DNA of 64,000 nt, from contig NC_081412.1 of NCBI RefSeq assembly GCF_030272615.1, positions 547,862,488-547,926,487 on the forward strand. The letters are read 5' to 3'. This DNA comes from Cryptomeria japonica. Taxonomy: Eukaryota > Streptophyta > Pinopsida > Cupressales > Cupressaceae. Of the stretch, positions 49,040 to 61,530 are shown one piece after another; the first letter of the stretch is position 1, and each line of letters begins with the position of its first letter. The position numbers and the translations under genes are program-made. The notes under the pieces were generated by a model that saw only the letters and a list, made by a program, of their open reading frames with translations, had not been told where the DNA came from and did not search any database.

Positions 49040-51711
49040 GAAGAGCAATCATTTTGAAGACTACTAACTTTTGAATGTTTTAATTGACACACAGGTCATT
49101 CTCTTGCATTTTTCTTCTCAATTTAGCACCTTCGCAAATTGATACTTTAACGCTATTGTCTATAATGTTGCTCTTTTATGTTAAATAGCACTTCTGTTTT
49201 CACACAGAGTAGAGCTATTGTAACAAAGAGTTGTAAGAAAATTCCTTGTAACCGAAAACCAAAAATTTTAGGCTTGTAGAAGCCCACCAAAACATGCAGA
49301 TTTTTCTAACTAATTATCTTTTGTGCAGGTTTTAACTAACCCCTACAATAGCATTCTTTTTAGCAATTTTAGCTTAGGAAATAAATTTGTTCATATTGCT
49401 AACTTTGTCTTTCAAGTTAGGATAAAATAAATTCATTTTCCTTTTGGGTTAAAATCAACTACACTTTCATTTGGAGTTTTAAAAAGAACCATATCTTTCG
49501 TTTGGAGCTCTAAAAAAGAATCACACTTGTTCAAAGGTAAAAAGAACCACAAACTTATACGAAAACAACTTTATTTTTTTTTGCAAGTTAGGAAACAAAC
49601 TTCGTTTTGGTGCTTAAAATCAACAAGGCAAATTTTATTTCTTGCATCAAGATAAAACTCACAATCCACACTTCCATTTTTGGTGCAAATAAAATTCACA
49701 ATCAACTTGTCTCATTTTCAAAGCAATTTTACTTCATGCAAACGTGTTTTTCATTAAGTTGACCAGGATTTTCAAATTCTAGTTTACTCAAACAATTGCC
49801 TTTGAAAATTAAAAAGAACACCATGATTGTTGGAGCAACATCTCCAAATAGTTAGATCACATTGCAATGATAGATTAAAAAGAACAAGTGTTTTTCGTGC
49901 TTGGCACACTTGTGCAAAGAGTTGGTTGAGTGGTCCTACTTCTAACACACACTATCCTCTCCCTTGGCTTTCGTGGTCCTAGGTGCAAGAGAAAAGTGTT
50001 AGTAACGCTCAAATTTTATAATTTTAAGAGAGGCCTGCCAAGGGATCGATACTCTTGGGAACGACCTCGAGCGGTAAATCCTTCGAGCCGCTATAGAAAT
50101 CAGGTGAGAGCGAAAGCTGTAGCCTTGGGTATAGCTGTTCCTACAGTGTAACTGGCCGAAAGGACAAATGGGCCCCACCACCAGTTACAAGGCTCTTAAG
50201 TGAGTCACTGCAGAATGAACTTATGTCCAAAAATATCGAACATGACTAAACACCTTTAAGTAGTAGCCCACCCGTTCTATTGATTGAGGATATTTGAGAT
50301 ATAATTTAGTGCAAGAGCATAGATGGTTTTGCTCCCAAGATACTCACCATACATATTTCCTTGAGTAGAAACATAGCTTTTTGAAAAGTCACTTGTGGCT
50401 TGATAAAAGTGGTGACTCCCCCATCATAGGGATCATCTATTTGTTATGCTCGTGCAAGACTTAGTATATCACATCCTTACCTGCCACGGCGGGATTCATA
50501 AGGTATGTAGTACCAAAGTCGAAGAAATATCAAGATGTGGGCTAAATTTATCACAACTGGCCATTTGACCTTAGGGATAAAAAGTGTTTGAAGTGTGTTC
50601 GTTTTACAGACCTAGTGCAAATTGAGCCAACTTCAGGCTTTGGAAATACACTTTAAAATAAATCTAAAGGAAGGGTCATATACAAGTCCAAAGATTGGGT
50701 TGATCTAGACCCATACTCATTTGTGCCTTTGGGGGCAACATTCTTGTGTTTGTGTGCTTGCTTTGTTTTCTTGTCAAAGAAAAATCAGCAAATCACTTTC
50801 AAAAACAAAGTACTCATCCAACATTTCTCAAAAACAACCAAACACATCAAAAACAAAGTACAAACAACAAAGAGTCAAATTTTATGACCATTCTTCACAT
50901 CTTGCGAAAGAAGAAGTGTCATCAGAATATCAACTTAAGAAGGAGACCATTAAGCTCAAAGGCTTTGATCAAAAGGAGGAAATTCTTCTATCTCAATAGA
51001 CAAATCTTTGTCTCACATAGAGTCTTTCTACATCGCATGCGTCTCTATCTTCAAGGTAAAACAAACGAATTTGATTCTGAATCATTGAACCGCAGAGCTT
51101 TTATGCAATATAGAGCTCTGAGTTATCACAAAAATCAAGGAGGAAAGATTAATCCCAACTTCTTCCCAAACATCTGTATCACCTACAACACAGCTCGAGA
51201 AGTGCCACCAACGCCTGAAAGGGAAGAAGTAGAGTTTGTTCCATTTGTAACACAAAGTTTTTATTGAAGTTGAAAACAAAACATCCATCATCTCATTCAT
51301 ACATCATTTTTCCATCATCAATTCATCCCAAAACTCTCAAAACATTAAGAGGTTCTTGTCCCAAGTTCTCTTTTAGATATTGCTTGAAATCAAACACATC
51401 ACATCACTTTTAGATTGTTTCTACATCTAGGATAAGCTCATCCTAAGAGACACATCTACGCAGGTTAAAACTAGTTCATGAGTGAATCCTCTCATTGCTA
51501 GGTAGTCAAAATCTGTAACACATCTCAGATTTCTCTACACCTTATCACATCCAAACTCCTCAAAACAAACAAGGAATTCAAAGAAGGAATTTCGGTTACA
51601 TCTACCTTAAAGTGCTAGAGATCCCCATACAATACAAATCACCAATCATCAATCTTTCATCAATAACTCATCATCATCTTCAATCAACTTCAACACAAAC
51701 TTACAAACAAA
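49040..51711 (+). other. Leader region of the Gypsy element
   Basis: Non-coding apart from a possible small frame at 50885-51267. Near 50105-50190 are two nested stem candidates: CTGTAG with CTACAG, and AACTGG with CCAGTT, in a conserved-looking GC-richer patch. A donor-like CAG|GTGAGA lies at about 50100-50107. These could be packaging or splice signals; nothing proves it. Confidence 0.4.
50885..51267 (+). CDS. Small basic frame upstream of gag (ORF0-like)
   Basis: From the ATG at 50885 there are 127 codons before a stop. The product is basic, with an RKKK/RRR-rich N-terminus and an acidic, proline-containing C-terminus (VPPTPEREEVEF). Open frames upstream of gag are known in Ogre-type members of the Tat lineage, so this placement fits. 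An open extension upstream lacks an ATG. I see no known domain. It may be spliced or non-coding. Confidence 0.35.
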
Positions 51712-54261
51712 ATGGCTCAAACCCGATCGCGATCAAGGCAACGAGAAATAGAAATTGAGGAAGAAGAGGACAACCTCAATGAATTTCAAGAAGCACTTGG
51801 AGGAAATGTGAATGACGAAAACCCAAGTACTCCCACTCCTTCAACAATCGAAAGGGTTCAGCATAACCCTCATTTTAACAGATTATTTGATGAAATATTA
51901 AGGAGCAATGCGGATGCTCACTTCTTAAGACTTGCTCAAGAAGGAGCCAAACTCCCCTCAGACTTTGATCTTGCCCAATTAAGACAAGCATCAGAAAGAC
52001 AAAGTCACCATGAGGAGGAAGGGCATAGAGATCACATCAGATATAACATTCCTCGAGGTAACCCACCACCTCCTCCTCCAAATGAAATAGAGATGTTGCG
52101 GCAACAAGTCGAGAATCTCGCCCAACAACTTCATAGTGGTGTTAAGACCAATCAATTCTCACTTAACGACATCTGTCCCTATCCTTTTGATAGGAATCTT
52201 TATATGCCACCCTTTCCACGCGGGTTCGAAACACCCAAATTTGAAAAATATAGAGGAAAGGGGGATCCCCGTGATCATGTCCGAGAATTTCATTCCGCTT
52301 GTCTTGAAGTGGCTTATGAGGACACATACCTAATGCACCTTTTTCCCCAAAGCTTGGGAGGAACCACCACATCATAGTTTTCCCGACTACCAGGTGGCAT
52401 TAGAACATTTGAGGAACTCATCCAGAAGTTCCTATCTCATTACTCTCATAACATTGAACGTGACATCACCATGGCTGATCTATGCAACACCAAACAAAAA
52501 CCAGGTGAATTATTCTCAGTATTCCTGCAACGATGGCGCCAAATGTCTAGCAGACGTTCTCTTCAGTTACCTGAACAAGAACTAGTGGAAATTTTCATTT
52601 CCAACTTAAACGAAGAAATGGAATTTCACCTGGATGTCAAAGACACAGACTCCTTTAACGATATGATCACCAAGGGTATAAAATGTGAAAGGGCACTCAT
52701 CAAGAAAGGACTCATCAAAATCTTTAATGAACCAAAAGATGGTCCTCGCCCGCGCTTCAATAGTGATAAACCAAACTTCTGGAACAAGAATAAAAATATC
52801 GTCAACGATGGAGTTGTGGATGCTCGAACTATCCAAAATGCACAACCTGTGGTTCGATTTGCAAGACAAAATCCTCCACCTCAAAATAACACAAATGTTC
52901 TTCCTAATCAAGGTCGCATCACATCTCATGATGAACCAAGACCCCATCCACAAAAACAAAAACGCACATACACTCCCTTAGGGGAACCCATTGAAACAGT
53001 GATGCGACAACTCATTTCTCAGAATTTGATCACTTTACCTAAGTTATCAAATTATGAGCCTCAAGTCAAACCGACATGGTGGAGAGATACTGAACATTGT
53101 GAGTTCCATCAAGGAAGAGGACACAAGACAAGTAATTGTCACCGATTGAAAGATCTCATTCAGGATCTTATTGATCGAGGAGAAATTGAAATTGAAGGGC
53201 ATGACCCAAAAACAACCAATAATGATCATCAGATGTTCAAAAATCCACTTCCATCGCAAGATCAAAGGGGTCCTTCCACGTCCAGACGAGGTCCTGATAC
53301 CACTGATTATACACAAGCTGCGTATAATTACACTATCAATCACCTGTATGATGCCAGTGAACAAATTGCAACTATCACCTTCAAAAATCCCACCTCAAAT
53401 TGCAATGTTGTTACACGTCGTGGCAAGGTCACCATAAAGGCAGCTCCACAAGGCACCACCTCCATCCCAAAGCAGTACAATCTTGTGGAACAATTAGACA
53501 AAACGCCTGCGCTTATATCCATTTTAGAACTATTGCGCCTATCGCCATCTCATAAAACAATCTTGGATCGAGCACTCCAAGAGGCGTCAGTCCCTGCAAA
53601 CCTGAACACAGACCAATTTCAAGCCATGGTTGGAAATCTAAAGTCATCACCTTGTCTCACTTTTTCCGAAAGTGACAACTCTTCTTTCCAACAACCTCAT
53701 AATGCTTCCCTACACATTGAAGGCTTTATCAACCAACACAGGATCAAGCGAGTCTTGATAGATAATGGAGGAGGCCTAAACATTTGTACACTGCAATTGG
53801 TCACAGCATTGGGATATGCAATAGAATCAGTGGATCCTCGCAAGAAGATCACCATCAAAGCCTATGATGATGCGGAGCGTTCATCTAAAGGAGCTGTGGT
53901 CCTACCAATCCGAGTGGGCCCTGTGGTAAAACACATAATTTGTCAGGTTCTGGACCTTCCTCTGCCATATAATCTATTATTAGGGAGACCTTGGATACAT
54001 GCCATGCAAGCCGTTCCATCTACCTACCATCAATGTATCAAGTTCCCACATAACGGTGCAGAGATCACAATCCTGGGCGATGCAAATCCCTTCGCATTTT
54101 GCCATAATATCAGCCATCAACCGGAGATTACTGTTCCTAATAATAGGGAAGCTATTTCTTCCACATCATATGTAAATCCCGCCTCTCTTGCCAGTTCAAA
54201 CACTCCTATACCCAAGCAAGAAAAGCTTAAGATGAAAGTCGCAGAGGAAGGTCCTGGATAA
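51712..54261 (+). pseudogene. Gypsy gag and protease region, one in-frame stop inside
   Basis: ATG at 51712 gives MAQTRSRSRQ, then an acidic N-terminal stretch and a proline run. The Retrotrans_gag core lies at about 52240-52700. A TAG at 52375-52377 falls in the middle of that core, where family members usually have Trp before Phe; G-to-A in a Trp codon would explain it. The frame continues unchanged to a TAA at 54259-54261. A CEFHQGRGHKTSNC knuckle (about 53097-53140) and the protease (IDNGGGLN at about 53760, LLLGRPW later) are present. The Ser/Ala usual after DNG is Gly here, which may weaken catalysis. Confidence 0.85.
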
Positions 54262-57200
54262 TACAACTTAAGTCAGCTCTTTTGTGTGGGACAAATGCCC
54301 ACTTCTCCTAGAACACATGGTAAACCACAACAGTTACTCCAGCAACCACTAATCACGCCTGCATGTGCCTTGACGCCTTTCATCCTTGGAAAGAGTCAAG
54401 AGGAAGAGACACAAGATGAGGACATAGCGGAATGGATCTATAAAGATCCCATCACCACTGAAAAACCACAAGTTACACTTCCTACGGAACAGTATGGTAA
54501 AGGCCTCATCATTATGCAAAGAATGGGGTATGATGGCCAGAGTGCTTTGGGATCCTGCAAACAAGGACGACATGAACTGCTACTGCCAGAGTTCAAGCCC
54601 AAAGGTAATACAGGCCTAGGCTTTGAAAAAGAAGTCCTTCCTAAACTCAAATTCAAAGGCAAAACCAGTAAACCATTTTGCCCACCTACTGCAAAGAGGA
54701 CACCTTTCATAATCAAAGCACCATCAAGCCATATCCCCACTGCCCCATCGAGGCTCACAAACCCAACACCACCATCTATAATACCAAACATCCCACCAAT
54801 CAAACCAATACTCCCATCCGCAGCACCCATCACATCAATAATACCAGTAGCAGCAACAGCTTTATCAAAACCCGCAGCAGCATCTATGGCACCGACAGTA
54901 TCAGCAAAAGCAACTGAGTCAATATTACCACTACTCCTTGTGCCAGATTCCTTGATCCCCACCAAACTTCCTGCAACACTGATTACTACAAAGGTCCATA
55001 AACCAATCATGCCTGCAGTATTCAACTCCAGCGACATCCCAGTATGGTATAGCAATCGGATGCTGGAAAGTGATTCAGAGACCGACTCACATGAATGGGA
55101 ATTTGATTCTATGCAACTTAACACTTCAGATGAGGAAGACACATCACCACCTCCGCCACGCAAAGACATCCCTATTTACGGAGAAGCACAGATAAAGACC
55201 ACTTGGGTACCTGAGCTGGAAACATCTTCCACAGACCCTACATCTCATCCTATGCCTGATTCTGACAGGGAGAGTACCATCAACGACCTTCACCACACTG
55301 TCTTAACCCTCACTGATACATCTCCCGCACTTAACCTAATCGATGAAGTAATGCCCATTATCCACCCTGAACTCATCGAATGGAACCAACCAAATCCCCC
55401 ATGTCTTGACCTCTTCCAAAATGATGAGGCTATCATTGACTTTTTGGAATTAAGGGATAATCTACCAAGCGGGGATCACAAAGCTGGATTCGCCATTGAA
55501 CTTAATAGCGCAGCATACTTCGGGGCGGATGCCAAACCCTTCAGCTGCAAAAATATAACAATGAAACATGGATCTTCCAATGAAAACCACACTGTGGCAC
55601 TGTTTGATCCCACAAAAGTAAAAAGAAAGAGCGTATCCAACAGTGAAAACCTCTTTGAGGCACCTGAGGATGAAGGGTTTGACATTCTCCCTGCTAATGC
55701 ACAACAGGAACGATCGACGATTCTCATTGAGGAGACTAAAGAATACAATGTGGGGACTCCTGAAAACCCTCATATCATACATCTGGCATCTCTTCTCACT
55801 CCAGAGGAACAACCTCAATTTATAGAGTTCTTCCAACAGCGTCAGATCAACTTTGCATGGTCATATGCAGACATGCCTGGGCTTGATCCTGATTTAGTCA
55901 TGCATCATCTCACAGTAGCAAAAGGAGCCAAACCTGTCAAGCAGAAGCTTCGTAAGATGCATCCTCAGATTGCCGTGCTAGTCAAAACAGAACTCAAGAA
56001 ACTCCTAGATGTTGGTTTCATTAGACCAATTGATTACGCAGAATGGATCTCCAATATTGTGCCAGTCGGCAAACCAAAAGGGGGCATCTGCATTTGTACA
56101 GACTTCAAAGATCTGAATAAGGCATGTCCTAAGGATGAATTTCCCCTACCAAATATCGACATCATAGTAGATTTGACAGCAAGACATGCCATGCTTTCAC
56201 TCATGGATGGCTTTTTAGGATACAATCAAATAAAGATCGCACCAGAGGACCAACATAAGACAGCCTTCACATGTCCATGGGGCACATACTGCTGGAATGT
56301 AATGCCTTTTGGTCTAAAGAATGCAGGAGCGACCTATCAAAGAGCAATGACCACCATCTTCCATGACATGATGCATACTATAATGGAAGATTATGTGGAT
56401 GATTTACTAGCAAAATCACTTACTAGAGAAGGACATCTTCACATCTTAGATAAAATCTTTGATAGACTGGAACAATACCATGTTCGACTCAACCCAAAGA
56501 AATGTGTCTTCGGAGTGACCTCCGGGAAGCTTCTAGGATACATTGTCTCAAGCAAAGGCATTGAGGTCGATCCAGCAAAGGTTAAAGTAATCATGGACAT
56601 GCCACCTCCAAAGAATATCAGTCAGCTAAGGACACTACAAGGACGACTTCAATCCATCCAAAGATTCATTGCACAATTGGCTGATAAGTGTCACCCATTC
56701 ACACACCTGCTACACAAGAACATCCGCTTTCAGTGGGATGCCAGATGCCAACAAGCATTTCAGACGCTTAAAGACTATCTCATGAATCCACCAAATCCAA
56801 GTAGACCGTTGTTACTTTATATCTCAGCGACAAGTACAACATTAGGTGTATTACTGGCACAACATAATGCAAAAGGCAAAGAGTGTGCTGTATACTACAT
56901 CTCTCGTACACTGGTTGGCTATGAACTCAATTACACACCTATTGAGCGAGCTTGCCTAGCAGTAATCCTGGCAACCACTAAATTGCGGCACTATCTATTA
57001 ACACACAAGGTACAACTCATTGCAAAGATTGATCCACTCAAGTATTTACTCAGCAAAGTAGCATTGACAGGTCGCTTGGCCAAATGGGTGATGATTCTAA
57101 GTGAATTTGACATCGAGTACGTGGACCGTAAAGCTATCAAAGGTCAGGTTATTGCAGATCAGTTGGCCGATGCACCACTCACAGGTGATCATCCTCTTAT

Positions 57201-57999
57201 TTCCAATTTTCCAGATGAAGAGATATTCATGATCACAACAACACAACCATGGAAACTATATTTTGATGGTTCATACACTAGGCACGGCTCAGGGGCAGGC
57301 ATTTTGTTTATCACACCTCAAGGTGACAGCATCCCGAAGTCTTACAGGCTCACATTTCCATGCACAAACAACATAGCAGAGTATGAGGCCTTGATCACAG
57401 GACTCAGATTAGCCATACAATGGAAATTAAAAGAATTGCAAGTATATGGCGATTCCCAACTAGTCATTCGACAAGCAACAGATGAGTATCAGACCAAAGA
57501 TGATAAACTCATGCCATACAAGCAAATGGTGGACAATCTAAAGACATCATTTACTACTATCACTTTTGAGCAGATACCAAGAGATCAAAATCGAGCTGCT
57601 GATGCTATGGCTACCATCGCATCTCTACTAGATCTTCCACAGAATTCAACACGCTACGAGTTCTTGGTAGAACAACTTTGGATCCCCGCTTATGATATCC
57701 CCGAATCTGAAATGATATGTTGCCTTGTTGGTTCTGAATCCCCATGGTACGGTGAGTTCTACACCTATCTCTGCGATCACACCCTTCCTCCCAACCAATC
57801 AAATAACCAACGTAAAACCTTCATTCGCCAAACTGCTCGATATACCATTATTGCCGAAACCCTATACCGACGCGGTCTTGATGGTACTCTCCTTCGATGT
57901 CTAGAACAAGGTGAGATAACAAAGGCTTTGGAAGAGGTACATGAAGGAATTTGCGGGACTCACTCAAGTGGTCCATCACTAGCCAAGAAGATCATGTGA
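54262..57999 (+). pseudogene. Gypsy pol: G-patch-like, RT, two RNase H domains
   Basis: In the same frame as gag. A G-patch-like segment at about 54490-54650 has spaced Gly residues (GKGL...RMGYDGQSALG...NTGLGF). A long Pro/Thr/Ser/Ala-rich linker follows. RT covers about 55940-56760 with YVDD at 56392-56403. The RT-linked RNase H covers about 56790-57170. A second, archaeal-type RNase H (FDGSYTRHGSGAGI, NIAEYEALI, VYGDSQLVI) lies at about 57260-57640. The frame stops at TGA 57997-57999, where an Arg is usual in the integrase zinc region; C-to-T at a CpG would do this. Confidence 0.9.
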
Positions 58000-59001
58000 G
58001 CTGGATACTATTGGCCATCTATGGAAAAGGATTCCTACTACTTTGTCAGGAAGTGCAAAAAATGTCAAGTTCATGGCGACCTAATACATGCACCAGCTCA
58101 AGAACTGCAACCAATCACAACACCATGGCCTTTTTGTCAATGGGGTCTTGATCTTGTGGGTAAAATCCATCCATCTTCATCCAATGGCCATAAATTCATT
58201 ATTACCGCCACCGAATATTTCACCAAGTGGATCAAAGCTGTTCCACTTACCCAAGTCACCGGCAAGCAGATTGCCTCATTCATCCTCAATTACATCATCT
58301 GCCAGTATGGTGTGCCCATGTCCATTGTCACAGATAACGGTCTTCCTTTCAAAAATCAGGATGTTCGTGAGCTTTGTGAGAAATTTCATATCCAACACCG
58401 CTTTTCCACTCCCTATTACCCACAAGGCAATGGTAAGGCCGAAGCATCCAATAAAAACATATTGAGGATCCTAAAGAAGACAGTCAATGATGCCGACCGT
58501 GATTGGCATGTTCAATTGAATCTAGCGCTATGGGCATATCGAACTAGCATTCGGACCCCTACAGGTGCAACTCCTTATTCATTGGTCTATGGTGCTGAAG
58601 CTATCTTACCTATTGAGGTCGAGATACCATCCTTACGAGTTTCATTGCACAATCTCATCGATGATGAAGCATACAGAGTATCCCGTCTTCAAGACTTAGA
58701 GTTACTGGATGAGAAGCGACAAGCTGCATACAATCACCTCAAAGCCTATCAACAACGCATGAGTAGAAGCTACAATCACCGAGTTAGATCTCGTACATTT
58801 GAGGTAGGTGATCTTGTTCTTCGAGAAAATCCTCGCAACCAACCAAATAGAGAACATCAAGGCAAGTTTGAATCAAACTGGCTGGGCCCATATGTTGTCA
58901 CTGCTGTATTCGGGTCTGGGGCATATCAGTTGGCTACATCAGAAGGAGAACTGCTTGCAGATCCAATCAACAGCATGCACCTCAAACGGTTTTATACCTA
59001 A
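58000..59001 (+). pseudogene. Gypsy integrase, continuing the pol frame
   Basis: Same frame as pol, separated only by the TGA at 57997. The HHCC zinc region spans the stop (His residues before, CKKC after, about 57940-58070). The DDE core shows GLDLVG (about 58145), TDNG (about 58330) and the Glu in a GNGKAEASN block (about 58440). The C-terminal part (GPYVVTAVFGSGAYQL) ends at MHLKRFYT. Without the stop it would be intact. As it stands, translation needs readthrough or a start at the ATG at 58021. Confidence 0.9.
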
Positions 59002-59035
59002 GGTGTACAAGGCATCAGGCTCCCCTGCATATCAG

Positions 59036-59128
59036 AAAATACCAAAAACATTTAGAAAAATGTCCTAAAGAAAATACCAAAAACATTCAGAAAAATGTCC
59101 TAAAGAAAATACAAAAACATTCAAAAAA
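59036..59128 (+). repeat. Tandem repeat block, unit about 35 bp
   Basis: Three copies of an AAAATACCAAAAACATTNAG-type unit that ends in GTCCTAAAG, the last degenerate. Same motif family as the block at 59446-59612. Confidence 0.8.
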
Positions 59129-59445
59129 GTAAAGAAAAATCATGCATCCAAATGGTGAACAACCACTCCAGTGGCACCTTGGGTAAGTACGATGGCGAAA
59201 ACCTGGCAAACAGGCGCCACTCGTAAAGGCAATGGCTCCAGTATCTTTCAGGCTCGTTGCGATCACATTCATACATACACACATCCATCCATCTAACCAT
59301 GGCTTGTTATTTGATCTGTAATCCAAGAAAGTACTTCATGCGTCTGGCATCCCGCTTTTTCATAAATCATGTCCAACTTGGGGGCAATGCCCTTACAATC
59401 TAGATGATGGAAGTGGATTCTACATTACTGGTGATTCATTGGCAA

Positions 59446-59612
59446 AAACATTCAAAAATGTCTCAACAAAATACAAAAACATTCAAAAATGTCTCGCAAA
59501 ATACAAAAACATTCAAAAATGTCTCGCAAAATCCAAAAACATTCAAAAATGACTCACAAAATCCAAAAACATTCAAAAACTATTACACAAAATCCAAAAA
59601 CATCAAAAAACC
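59446..59612 (+). repeat. Tandem repeat block, unit about 31 bp, six copies
   Basis: Units of the form AAAAACATTCAAAAATGTCTC plus CGCAAAATCC, six copies, the last two diverging. They lie between pol and the 3' LTR. Confidence 0.85.
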
Positions 59613-61514
59613 CATCGAAAATCACACAAAAACATGGCAACACCTTGTACATATTCATTCAAGCAGATGCAAAACCAACATTAACACAGTACTCACATAA
59701 TGACCATTTATCAATCGACCACACAATCCACATCCAACAAAATCAGAAACTGTCTTTAAACAAGGATGCATCCTTCCTTATCAAAACAAAGACAAGATGA
59801 CATTTTCTTTGACAAGAAAATTATGTTAAGCTATCAAATACTTGGTTGATTTGTGAGTACAATCGTTTGTTTATCTGTATTAGGATCTTTCAGCATTGTT
59901 TTGTATCGTTTGCGCATTACTTCCAATGAAGTACTGGGGCATGTACTAATGGTGTCTACGTGGGAAGTTCACTAAGCTATGTGATCATAGACAAAAATGC
60001 AGTCATAGATCACTACGGCTTGCTGACTACAACGTATACCTCGACCATATGAGCATGAACCATTACCAAGGATCCATATTCTTTATTCTTTATGCATATA
60101 TACTATTTGGTTGCAGGTACAAAGCTTTTTCTTTGGTTCCTCCTACCTCATCCAATCTGGATAAAGGTTTTATCTCTTATTACGGTATGCACTTGTCTCA
60201 GGATATGATCAGCCTAAGATCAAGGAGGACGATCCAAGTCATGCATGAAAGGAGATAATCCTTGCCTGTTCCGCAAGCAATACTCAGGTCAACTTGATCC
60301 ATTATATCAAGTTGCTTGTATTAACTTGCTATATCAAAATCCATGTAAGAAAGACTCTGGTCATCTTGAATCTTTATGTCAAGTTGCTTGTATTTTCTTA
60401 CAACATTTTAAAGCTCAATGATGAAAAATAATGCACCATGGATCATCATTCCATCTCATTTGTATATATTGCATTCCGTTGCATTCCATCCATCCATACA
60501 TTCATAAATAGCTGCATATCATTCATACATAGTAATGACAATGGATACTCTATTTTTCCTCTTCTTCCATAGGAATGTAATAGGTCCTCCATTTCTTCTA
60601 TCTAACATTGAAACCCCCCACCCTACCCATCTCGATAATCACCATCACATACCCTACATCATGTCCCAATCAACCTAATCAAGCCACGTTCATCACCATC
60701 CATCTCTAAATAGGAGGGATTGTGTTTCCTATCCTAAGTCATCCAATAAGTCAAGAAAGTTACTCTATTTGCACAGATACATCGACTCCCACACACCTAG
60801 ACTATCAACAGATACTCTGATCAAGTATCTTCGGGTCTCAACAGGTAATCGATCATGGTAATCCTAGACTACATCAGGCATTTATCATAATGACCTAGTC
60901 TCAACGGGGCTGCTATGATTCACCACAATCATCCATCACACGCACACACTATCAATTGATCAACCAATCAAACACAATCCAACAGACAATTACATCAATT
61001 GTCTACGTCTCAACGAGTATTTTGCTTCATATACCTTGACTTCATCGGACAATTACATCAATTGTCTAAGTCACCATCAGGTCACTTTGATTCACTTACT
61101 CAGACTTTATCATGTTCAAGCGACCAACTGACATCAACTGTCACGCTTTGACTTGACCGGGGCAATTCAACCGATTGCACCAGATTGTCCAACCAATTTT
61201 GATCAATTGTATAGCATCAATCCAAACCCCACACTACATCTGCTATGTATCTCTTGCATGACCTCAGGGTACTCGCTGGCTTGTTGTTTCTTCATATTCA
61301 CTCCATTTTCTCCCATTCTTTCATCATCAGTTCTAATTTCTTCTATGCTACCTCCCCTCCACTTTGCATTCTTTTTCGAGAGATCGCCCGATTTTTCAAA
61401 ATAAAATTCGGCCCATCTCTTGAGGGGGCATACCACCCATTAAATTTACATTTTATGGGGCATTTCTTCACACCTATTTTTCTTTCTTTGAAACGACGTG
61501 ATAAACTGCACCGT

Positions 61515-61530
61515 CTCAAAGAGGGGCAAA
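61515..61530 (+). other. Polypurine tract of the Gypsy element
   Basis: CTCAAAGAGGGGCAAA directly abuts the 3' LTR start TGTAGTCACA. Confidence 0.75.

Larger units (their letters stand above)
59002..61530 (+). other. 3' non-coding region of the Gypsy element
   Basis: 2.5 kb between pol and the 3' LTR. It contains two tandem-repeat blocks (59036-59128 and 59446-59612), GC-richer sequence near 59160-59230, and a degenerate series of GTCTCAACG- and CATCAATTGTCTA-like motifs at about 60830-61090. A purine tract ends it. Long repeat-bearing 3' regions are typical of the Tat lineage. No antisense frame worth calling was seen. Confidence 0.6.

Noticed and set aside
54438-55169. Long minus-strand open frame (243 codons)
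   Set aside because: Lies antisense to the Pro/Thr/Ala-rich linker of Gypsy pol; its composition (runs of V, G, A, I) is the mirror of that linker. A shadow frame.
59087-59326. Antisense frame in the Gypsy 3' region as a Tat-type antisense ORF
   Set aside because: Only 79 codons, partly over tandem repeats and rich in Cys and Phe; no sign of a real protein.
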